Below are positions 1 to 5,590 of a stretch of DNA of 64,000 bases, one piece after another. The stretch is taken from positions 41,420-105,419 of the forward strand of contig CAZBGV010000001.1 in the NCBI GenBank assembly GCA_964491485.1, read 5' to 3'. The DNA comes from IDS-8 sp964491485. GTDB taxonomy: Bacteria; Pseudomonadota; Gammaproteobacteria; Steroidobacterales; Woeseiaceae. The notes beneath the pieces are model-generated. The model made no database searches. It was given only the letters and a program-made list of their open reading frames with translations, and had not been told where the DNA came from. The position numbers and the translations under genes are program-made. Position 1 is the first letter of the stretch. Each line of letters begins with the position of its first letter.

Positions 1-1
1 C

Positions 2-1279
2 GCGCAACGCCACCCACCGGCCGACCCGGCAAGCGCCCGAACGACCGCGGCCGGTGCGGCCGGCCGGCGCCCGTCGCGGGGAGCACAGCTGCACGTCGCG
101 CGCATCGCGGGCGTCGACGTCTATCTCGACTGGAGTCTGCTGATCATTTTCTTCCTGATCAGCACCAGCCTGGGCAGCGGGCTCTTCCCGGTCTGGCACC
201 CCGAATGGAGCGCGGCGACGGCGTGGCTCACGGCCTTCGCGGCCGCGGCCCTGTTCCTGCTGTCGGTGCTGGTGCACGAAATGTCGCACGCTCTCGTCGG
301 CCGCGCCCGCGGCATGCAGATCCGGCGCATCACGCTGTTCATCTTCGGCGGCATGGCGCACCTCGAGGAGGACCCGCACGACTGGCGCACGGAGCTGTAC
401 ATGGCCGGCGTCGGCCCGCTCACCAGCCTCGTCCTCGGGTTCCTGTTCATCTGGCTCGGCTCGTTCGGCATCGGCCCGCTGCCGGAAGCCCCGTTCGAGC
501 CGGAAACCCTGTTCGCCGACCTGTCGCCCTGGTCCACCCTGCTGCTGTGGCTCGGCCCGGTGAACATCGTTCTCGGGATTTTCAACCTCGTGCCCGGGTT
601 CCCGCTGGACGGCGGCCGCGTAATGCGGGCGGCGATCTGGGGCGCGACCGGTGACCTGCACCAGGCCACGCGCTGGGCATCCTTCGCGGGCCGCGCGTTT
701 GCCTGGCTCCTGATCGCCGCGGGCGTCGCGATGATCCTCGGACTCAACGTGCCGGTATTCGGCCGCGGGTTCGTGGGCGGGCTGTGGCTCACGCTGATCG
801 GCTGGTTCCTGCACAACGCCGCGCTCATGAGCTACCGCCAGCTGCTCCTGCAATCGGCGCTGAAAGGCGTGCCCGTGCGGCGCCTGATGCTCAGCGACGT
901 GCGCACCATTACGCCCGACGTGACGCTGCGCGAGTTCGTCGACGACTACATCATGGGTCACCAGCAGCGCGCCTGGCCGGTGCTCGCCGACGGTCGGCTC
1001 GCCGGTATCGTGTGCCTCACCGACGTGCGCAAGGTCGCGCGCGACCGCTGGCCGGAGATCCGGGTACGCGACGTCATGACGCCCGCGAGCGATGCGCTCA
1101 CGGTATCGCCCGACGACGCGAGCGAGCATGCGCTGCAGCTCATCGCGGCGCGCGGGGTCAACCAGCTGCCGGTCATCGAAGGCGGGCGTCTCGTCGGCAT
1201 CGTGCGCCGCGAGGACATCCTGCGCTGGCTGTCGCTGCATTTCGAGGGGTTTGCGGAGCCGCAGCCGCGCGGCACCTGA
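2..1279 (+). CDS. Site-2 protease family (M50) membrane zinc metalloprotease with CBS pair, 5' partial
   Basis: Intramembrane metalloprotease of the M50 (SpoIVFB-like) class. The reading frame is open from the left edge and has no ATG, GTG or TTG before recognisable family sequence (RIAGVDVYLDWSLL, from about 98), so the start lies outside the window. Seen directly: the zinc motif HEMSH at about 275-289, hydrophobic segments on both sides, and the second metal motif NLVPGFPLDGGR near 583-618. The last ~110 residues form two CBS motifs (VRRLMLSDVRTITPD and IRVRDVMTPASDALTV), which in this family sense nucleotides and gate the protease. The substrate cannot be told from sequence. The gene ends just before a degenerate REP and converges on pcm. 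Confidence 0.9.
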   Translation, partial: AQRHPPADPASARTTAAGAAGRRPSRGAQLHVARIAGVDVYLDWSLLIIFFLISTSLGSGLFPVWHPEWSAATAWLTAFAAAALFLLSVLVHEMSHALVGRARGMQIRRITLFIFGGMAHLEEDPHDWRTELYMAGVGPLTSLVLGFLFIWLGSFGIGPLPEAPFEPETLFADLSPWSTLLLWLGPVNIVLGIFNLVPGFPLDGGRVMRAAIWGATGDLHQATRWASFAGRAFAWLLIAAGVAMILGLNVPVFGRGFVGGLWLTLIGWFLHNAALMSYRQLLLQSALKGVPVRRLMLSDVRTITPDVTLREFVDDYIMGHQQRAWPVLADGRLAGIVCLTDVRKVARDRWPEIRVRDVMTPASDALTVSPDDASEHALQLIAARGVNQLPVIEGGRLVGIVRREDILRWLSLHFEGFAEPQPRGT

Positions 1280-1283
1280 GCCT

Positions 1284-1346
1284 GCAGGAGCGCGGAGCGC
1301 GCGCGACCCGAACGTTTCGCGCGCAATGCGCAATGCGCGCCCCTAC
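1284..1346. repeat. Degenerate REP-type inverted repeat, GCGC variant
   Basis: Left arm GCAGGAGCGCGGAGCGCGCG faces a right arm ending in GCGCGCCCCTAC. It resembles the GCGC variant REP at 61053-61148, with substitutions. It lies between two convergent genes. Read on the minus strand, its terminal GTAG supplies the TAG stop codon of pcm. Confidence 0.6.
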
Positions 1347-2002
1347 GGGTCGCTGACCAGCGGCACGAAGCGCACCGGCGCGATCGTGCGCTCGCTGTAC
1401 TCCTGTTCGCCGCGGCGCGTGATGCACACGAGGTCCTGGAACAGGGCGTCGCGTGACACCGGGATCACGAGGCGCCCCCCGATCCTGAGCTGCTGCTTCA
1501 GCGGATCGGGCACCTCGTGCCCTCCGGCAGCGACCACGATCGCGTCGAACGGCGCGTGCTCGGGCCAGCCTTTCGTGCCGTCGCCCTGCCGGATGACGAC
1601 GTTGTCGTAACCCAGCTCCTCGATCGTGCGGGCCGCGCGGGCCGCGAGCTCCGGAATGCGCTCGAGTGCCCACACCGAGCCCGCGATCTGCCCGAGCACG
1701 GCGGCCGCGTAGCCGGAGCCCGCGCCCACCTCGAGCACGTTCTCGCCGCCCGCGAGCCCGAGCGCTTCGATCATGCAGGCGACGATGTAGGGCTGCGAGA
1801 TGGTCTGCCCGGAGCCGATCGGCAACGGCGAATCCTCGTACGCGAACTCGCGCAGATTCTCCGGCACGAACGCCTCGCGCGGCACGGCGCGCATGGCTTC
1901 CAGCACCCTGGGAGAACGCACGCCCCGCGCCGCAATCTGCCGCTCGACCATCTCGTCGCGCCGGGCGGCATAAACGTCATTCCGGACAGGTTCGGGGCGC
2001 AT
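1343..2002 (-). CDS. pcm: Protein-L-isoaspartate O-methyltransferase
   Basis: Repair methyltransferase that uses S-adenosylmethionine to methylate L-isoaspartyl residues in damaged proteins. Family landmarks visible: MVERQIAARGVRSPRVLEAM at the N-terminus, the substrate-side motif LPIGSGQTISQPYIVACM, and the SAM loop VLEVGAGSGYAAAVL. Length 219 aa fits. The frame reaches upstream to 2041, but those 13 residues are encoded by a REP element, so the ATG at 2002 (MRPEPVRNDVY) is preferred; the ATG at 1951 (MVERQ) is possible, and no strong ribosome binding site decides. The stop codon TAG lies inside the GTAG of the REP at the 3' end. Cytoplasmic, single gene. Confidence 0.93.
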   Translation of the reverse strand: MRPEPVRNDVYAARRDEMVERQIAARGVRSPRVLEAMRAVPREAFVPENLREFAYEDSPLPIGSGQTISQPYIVACMIEALGLAGGENVLEVGAGSGYAAAVLGQIAGSVWALERIPELAARAARTIEELGYDNVVIRQGDGTKGWPEHAPFDAIVVAAGGHEVPDPLKQQLRIGGRLVIPVSRDALFQDLVCITRRGEQEYSERTIAPVRFVPLVSDP

Positions 2003-2015
2003 GATTTTCGCTGCC

Positions 2016-2076
2016 ACAGGAGCCCGCCGTGCGGGCGACATTGACGGTCGGGATCGCCCGCATGGCGGGCTCCAAC
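2016..2076. repeat. REP inverted repeat (degenerate pair)
   Basis: Two inverted arms, AGGAGCCCGCC...GCGGGCGA and TCGCCCGCATGGCGGGCTCC, about 15 bases apart. The left arm has one change in the centre (CCGTGC for CCATGC) and the outer GTAG/CTAC are altered. It lies immediately upstream of the pcm start. Confidence 0.8.
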
Positions 2077-2260
2077 GACCTTGTCACCTGCACAACGCAG
2101 CAAGATGCGTGCCGAACATTCGTACGCCGCCGCCGGCCGCTTTGTGCAGCTTTTACAGGCGGCCTTGTAAGCCGTTCCGTCGCGTGGCGCGTGCGGCACG
2201 GCATGTCATTCCTGCGACGTACGTTTGCAAAATCGCGCCCGCTGCAGGGCCGTTTTTGCA

Positions 2261-2275
2261 TGGCATGGTTCTTGC
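2261..2275 (+). promoter_or_regulatory. Sigma-54 (RpoN) -24/-12 promoter
   Basis: TGGCATG-GTTC-TTGC matches the RpoN consensus TGGCAyr-N4-TTGCw, with GG and GC separated by exactly 10 bases. It stands about 48 bases before the start of the 2323 gene. A near-identical copy lies at 3811-3825 in front of the hemerythrin-like gene. No enhancer-binding protein gene or clear upstream activator site was recognised nearby. Confidence 0.8.
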
Positions 2276-2322
2276 TCCTCCCGGAAACAGGCCGGCGCTT
2301 CGCAAACGGAGCGGGACAGGCA

Positions 2323-2523
2323 ATGAGCGATCTCAGGCAGCCGGACGGCATCGAGAGCCGGCACGTGCACGCGGGCGGCACCTGGCTGCACGCGTGGTCG
2401 ACCGGGCGGCTGCTGCTCACGCTGGCTTTCGTCGTCGCAAGCTTCGACGTCTTCGGCAGCCGCGCGGCCGCCGGCGAGCGCCCGCAGCACGCAGGGAACG
2501 GCGGGGACCGGGGCGCGACATGA
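2323..2523 (+). CDS. Small single-pass membrane protein, first gene of a sigma-54 operon
   Basis: A 66-residue protein of unknown function. It begins MSDLRQPDGIESRH, has one hydrophobic stretch (LLLTLAFVVASFDVFG, about residues 28-43) and a polar, glycine-rich tail. Evidence that it is real: GGGACAGG at ribosome-binding distance, a sigma-54 promoter about 48 bases upstream, and a stop codon overlapping the start of the next gene as ATGA (2520-2523), a sign of translational coupling. I recognise no family. It probably works with the TIGR02587 membrane protein next to it. Confidence 0.65.
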   Translation: MSDLRQPDGIESRHVHAGGTWLHAWSTGRLLLTLAFVVASFDVFGSRAAAGERPQHAGNGGDRGAT

Positions 2524-3437
2524 CACGGCGGCGCGGGCCCGGGCGCAATTTCACCGGCCCCGGGGAATCGGCCGCGACGACGGCGCGCCAGCTGGTGCGC
2601 GGCATGGCCGGCGGCCTGCTCCTCGGGATGCCGCCTCTTTTCACCATGGAAATGTGGTTCCAGGGATTCATGATGGCGCCGCTCAAGATCGTGGTGCTGA
2701 TCCTGTTCACGTTCCTGATCGTGATCGGCTACGGCGCCTTCTGCGGGTTCCGCCGCGAGCGCACCTGGCCGGACCTGATCATCGACTGCGTGCAGACGAT
2801 GGGACTCGCGGCGCTGGTCGCGGCGCTCGCCCTGTGGTTGATCGGCCGCATCGGCCCGGGCACCGGGCTGCTCGAGGCCATGGGCAAGATCGGCCTGCAG
2901 ATGATCCCGATCTCCCTCGGCATCTCGCTGGCCGGCGCCCAGCTCGCCGACCCGGAGGACGAAGGCGATGAAGCGGCCGACCTCGGCACGGAGTTTCCCA
3001 CGCCCGAATTCGGCGCGTTCGGCCGGCTGTTCGTCGCCGCCGGTGCCGCGCTGTTCCTGTCACTCAACGTCGCACCCACCGAGGAAACGCTGTTCCTCGC
3101 CGTCGGCGGATCCTGGTGGCTGATGGTGCTGGTCGTCGCCGCTTCCCTGCTCATGTCCTATGCCATCGTCTTCTATGCCGATTTCCGCGGCGGCCGCCGC
3201 CGCACGCGCCGCGATACCCTGCTGGATTACCCGCTGAGCGAAACGGCGGTCGCCTACGGGATCAGCCTGCTCGTCAGCGCTCTCCTCGTCTGGTCGTTCG
3301 GCCGGACCGCAGGCACGCCGCCGTACACCGTCGTCGCACAGATCGTCGTGCTCGGGGTCGTCGCCGCGTTCGGCGCCGCCGCCGGACGGCTGCTCCTCGG
3401 CAGCGGCGGAGCCGGCGCGGGCAATGGAAAGTCGTAA
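2520..3437 (+). CDS. TIGR02587 family integral membrane protein
   Basis: A 305-residue polytopic protein with about eight hydrophobic segments (for example PLKIVVLILFTFLIVIGYGA, LAALVAALALWLIGRI and WWLMVLVVAASLLMSYAIV) and an acidic cytoplasmic loop (DPEDEGDEAADLG, about residues 142-154). It matches from memory the uncharacterised TIGR02587 family, which is normally found beside TIGR02588, as here. The start overlaps the preceding small gene by ATGA and the end overlaps the next gene by 14 bases, so the three form one operon under the sigma-54 promoter at 2261. Biochemical role unknown; a stress-linked membrane function is inference from the promoter and neighbours. Confidence 0.8.
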   Translation: MTRRRGPGRNFTGPGESAATTARQLVRGMAGGLLLGMPPLFTMEMWFQGFMMAPLKIVVLILFTFLIVIGYGAFCGFRRERTWPDLIIDCVQTMGLAALVAALALWLIGRIGPGTGLLEAMGKIGLQMIPISLGISLAGAQLADPEDEGDEAADLGTEFPTPEFGAFGRLFVAAGAALFLSLNVAPTEETLFLAVGGSWWLMVLVVAASLLMSYAIVFYADFRGGRRRTRRDTLLDYPLSETAVAYGISLLVSALLVWSFGRTAGTPPYTVVAQIVVLGVVAAFGAAAGRLLLGSGGAGAGNGKS

Positions 3438-3798
3438 CCGGCTCGAGTGGATCGTCCTTGCGGCGAGCCTGGTCGCGATCGCGGCGGTGCTCGGCGTGCT
3501 GGTGTGGGAGGGGTTCGGCGATCACGGCCGGCCTCCCCTGCCGTCCGTGGCCCTGCATCGCGCGCGCGCCTACGCGACGGCCGCCGGCTGGGTGCTGCCG
3601 GCCACCGCGACAAACGAGGGCGACCGCTCCGCGCAGGCAGTGACCTTCAGCGCGACGGCGCGGGTTCACGGCCGCGAGGAAGAAGCCGAAGTCACGGTCG
3701 ACTACCTGCCTGCCGGGTCCGACGTCGAGATCGCATTCGGGTTCAGTGCCGAGCCCGAGGGCGAAGTGCGCGTGCGCATCAGCGGATTCATCCCGTGA
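3424..3798 (+). CDS. TIGR02588 family protein, membrane anchored
   Basis: 124 residues: an N-terminal signal anchor (LEWIVLAASLVAIAAVLGVLV, about residues 7-27) followed by a periplasmic domain that looks like a small beta-sandwich (LPATATNEGDRSAQAVTFSATA, about 60-80, and VTVDYLPAGSDVEIAFGFSA). It matches the TIGR02588 family, the usual partner of TIGR02587. It overlaps the upstream gene by 14 bases and closes the three-gene operon. Function unknown. Confidence 0.8.
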   Translation: MESRNRLEWIVLAASLVAIAAVLGVLVWEGFGDHGRPPLPSVALHRARAYATAAGWVLPATATNEGDRSAQAVTFSATARVHGREEEAEVTVDYLPAGSDVEIAFGFSAEPEGEVRVRISGFIP

Positions 3799-3810
3799 CA
3801 ACACAGTGCG

Positions 3811-3825
3811 TGGCATGTTTCTTGC
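3811..3825 (+). promoter_or_regulatory. Sigma-54 (RpoN) -24/-12 promoter, second copy
   Basis: TGGCATG-TTTC-TTGC has the same -24/-12 spacing as the copy at 2261-2275, and the two sequences are identical over 17 of 18 bases (TGGCATGNTTCTTGCTCC). It lies about 55 bases before the chosen start of the hemerythrin-like gene, so that gene and the preceding operon probably share sigma-54 control. Confidence 0.8.
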
Positions 3826-3879
3826 TCCTTCTCGCGCACGCATAAAGACATGCGAAAGCCTCGCCGAGGAGAGGGAACA

Positions 3880-4359
3880 ATGGCCAAGAACGCACTGGAA
3901 CTGCTGAAGGAAGATCACCGCAAGGTGAAAGAGCTGCTGTCAGAGCTCGTGCAGACCACGACGCGTGCGGAAAAGAAGCGGCAGCACCTGCTCGAGAAGA
4001 TCGAACAGGAGCTGCACATCCACACGCACATCGAGGAAGAGATCTTCTATCCTGCCTTCAAGGAGTCCGGCAACTCCGAGACGTCCAAGATGTACTTCGA
4101 GGCACTGGAGGAGCATCGGGCGGTCGACGAGCTGGTGCTGCCCGATCTCATGAAGACCGACCCCACCAGCGAGAAATTCTCCGGCCGCGCGAAGGTGCTG
4201 AAGGAGCTCATCGAGCATCACGTGCAGGAAGAAGAGAAGGAGATGTTCAAGAAGGCGCAGAAGGCGATGTCGAAGGAAGAGCTGACGGAGCTCGGCGAGC
4301 GTCTGGCCGAGCGCAAGCAGGAGCTCCAGCGCCAGATGCAGCAGAGCCGCGCCGCCTGA
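3880..4359 (+). CDS. Hemerythrin-like HHE domain protein
   Basis: A 159-residue, highly charged all-alpha protein. The HHE pattern of a non-haem di-iron four-helix bundle is visible: DHRKVKELL, HIHTHIEEEIFYPAF, EEHRAVDEL and EHHVQEEEKEMF contain the candidate His and Glu ligands. A lysine/glutamate/glutamine-rich helix follows (EELTELGERLAERKQELQRQ). Start chosen at 3880 because a strong AGGAGAGGG precedes it; the frame also opens at 3850. Such proteins bind oxygen, NO or iron, or serve in stress responses; which applies here cannot be seen. It follows its own sigma-54 promoter. Confidence 0.9.
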   Translation: MAKNALELLKEDHRKVKELLSELVQTTTRAEKKRQHLLEKIEQELHIHTHIEEEIFYPAFKESGNSETSKMYFEALEEHRAVDELVLPDLMKTDPTSEKFSGRAKVLKELIEHHVQEEEKEMFKKAQKAMSKEELTELGERLAERKQELQRQMQQSRAA

Positions 4360-4371
4360 GCGGCACGGCCG

Positions 4372-4420
4372 AACCGGCATTGTGCCGGTTGCCCGGCGGC
4401 GCTCGGCAGGCGCCTGCCGA
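4372..4420 (+). terminator. Two perfect hairpins behind the hemerythrin-like gene
   Basis: AACCGGCA and TGCCGGTT pair across a 3-base loop (4372-4390). A perfect 18-base palindrome, TCGGCAGGCGCCTGCCGA, follows at 4403-4420. No T-tract follows either, so a rho-independent terminator is only a suggestion; they may be transcript-end stabilisers. Confidence 0.4.
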
Positions 4421-4485
4421 AGGCGGCGTGTGCCCCCTACCCGGGTCGGCGCTCGTCCGGCGTAGCTCCTTTCAGTTTGTTCGAT

Positions 4486-4585
4486 NNNNNNNNNNNNNNN
4501 NNNNNNNNNNNNNNNNNNNNNNNNNNNNNNNNNNNNNNNNNNNNNNNNNNNNNNNNNNNNNNNNNNNNNNNNNNNNNNNNNNNNN
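4486..4585. other. Assembly gap (100 N) with identical 55-base flanks
   Basis: The 55 bases before the gap (4431-4485) are identical to the 55 bases after it (4586-4640), starting TGCCCCCTACCCGGG and ending TTTGTTCGAT. This is the signature of two contig ends sharing one assembler k-mer overlap, so the true sequence is probably contiguous with a single copy. The region 4360-4662 otherwise holds only the hairpins at 4372-4420. Confidence 0.85.
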
Positions 4586-4662
4586 TGCCCCCTACCCGGG
4601 TCGGCGCTCGTCCGGCGTAGCTCCTTTCAGTTTGTTCGATTCTCGCGTGCCGGCGCCCGCGA

Positions 4663-5145
4663 TCATGTCGCCGAACGAAGGACGTTGTGGCGATCGAACG
4701 GCTGGGAGCAGCAATACTGAAACGTACCGCTCTCGCGCCGGAACAAGAGCTCCGTGGACCCTTCCGGCGTGACGAAAGGGTCGCGCTGCGGCAGGTCTAT
4801 GATCGGGTCCCGCATCGTTTCGCCCAGGAACACCACCCTCAGCCCCGACGCACTCGTGACCCCGCAGGTCAGCAGGATCCGGTAATCGTCACTGCGGCGC
4901 CCGAAGGTACCGCTGTCACCGTGCGTAAAGTAGATCCACCAGGCTCCACCCCTGGCGTAGACGTACGCCCGGTCCGCTTCGCCGGCCAGCGGCTGCCCGG
5001 TCCTCGCAGCCTTCTCGCGCAGGCATGAACGTATGGCCGCGAGGCCCTTTTGCGGAGCCGATGCCGTGGCCGCGCACGCAACGAGCACGGCGACGGCGCC
5101 AATGACCGGGAGCTTGCCGATGCGCGCCACTCGGGTTCCTTGCAC
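4663..5145 (-). CDS. Putative secreted lipoprotein, unknown function
   Basis: 160 residues with an N-terminal export signal (RIGKLPVIGAVAVLVAC). LVAC with Cys24 fits a lipobox, so a lipoprotein is likely. The mature part has four more cysteines (SCLRE, LTCGV and the CC of YCCSQPF) that could form disulfides, and an aromatic-rich core (GGAWWIYFTHGDSGTFGRR). I recognise no family. It is divergent from the BlaI-type repressor, and the nested palindrome at 5158-5196 lies 13 bases upstream of its start, so it is a likely target of that repressor. Confidence 0.65.
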   Translation of the reverse strand: MQGTRVARIGKLPVIGAVAVLVACAATASAPQKGLAAIRSCLREKAARTGQPLAGEADRAYVYARGGAWWIYFTHGDSGTFGRRSDDYRILLTCGVTSASGLRVVFLGETMRDPIIDLPQRDPFVTPEGSTELLFRRESGTFQYCCSQPFDRHNVLRSAT

Positions 5146-5157
5146 TGTGCGGTATCT

Positions 5158-5196
5158 TGTGCTAATTTTTGAGCATACTGCTCAGATATTAGCACA
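5158..5196. promoter_or_regulatory. Nested perfect palindrome, likely operator of the BlaI-type repressor
   Basis: Outer arms TGTGCTAAT / ATTAGCACA (5158-5166 and 5188-5196) and inner arms TGAGCA / TGCTCA (5170-5175 and 5179-5184) share the same centre, base 5177. The palindrome fills the 61-base gap between the divergent lipoprotein and repressor genes. It is also AT-rich against its surroundings. Autoregulation of blaI-M56 and co-control of the lipoprotein gene is inferred. Confidence 0.75.
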
Positions 5197-5206
5197 GGTT
5201 CCCAGC

Positions 5207-5590
5207 ATGCCCCCGACCGGCAACCTGACCCGGCGCGAGCAGCAGGTCATGGACGCGATCTATGAGCTTGGCGAGGCGACCGCGAAAGAGGTGCGCGCCC
5301 GGCTGGCCGATCCGCCGAGCTACTCGGCCGTGCGCGCGGTCCTGGCGCGCCTCGTCGATCAGGGCCACCTGAAATTCCGCGAGGCCGGGCCGCGCTACGT
5401 CTATTCGCCGGCGCTCGGGCCGAAGCGGCTGCGGCAGGCCGCGCTGCGCAAGGTCGTGGACACGTTTTTCGAAGGCTCCCCGCTGCGCACCATGAACGCG
5501 CTGCTCGGCATCTCGGCGACGGACCTGTCGCGGGAGGAGCTCGCGGAGCTCGCGCAGGCGATCGAGCGCGCGCAGCGCGAGAAAGAATGA
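5207..5590 (+). CDS. BlaI/MecI/CopY family transcriptional repressor
   Basis: 127-residue winged-helix regulator. LTRREQQVMDAIYELGEATAKEVRARL followed by YSAVRAVLARLVDQGHLKFREAGPRYVYSP is the characteristic BlaI/Penicillinase_R DNA-binding fold, and the C-terminal third is the dimerisation helix region. In this family the repressor is inactivated by proteolysis triggered by a membrane M56 protein, which here is the next gene (overlap ATGA, 5587-5590). The start at 5207 places it just behind the palindrome at 5158-5196. Confidence 0.9.
   Translation: MPPTGNLTRREQQVMDAIYELGEATAKEVRARLADPPSYSAVRAVLARLVDQGHLKFREAGPRYVYSPALGPKRLRQAALRKVVDTFFEGSPLRTMNALLGISATDLSREELAELAQAIERAQREKE

Noticed and set aside
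4431..4640. 55-base direct repeat around a gap as a biological duplication or attachment site
   Set aside because: The copies abut the N run exactly, which fits a contig overlap rather than a true repeat.
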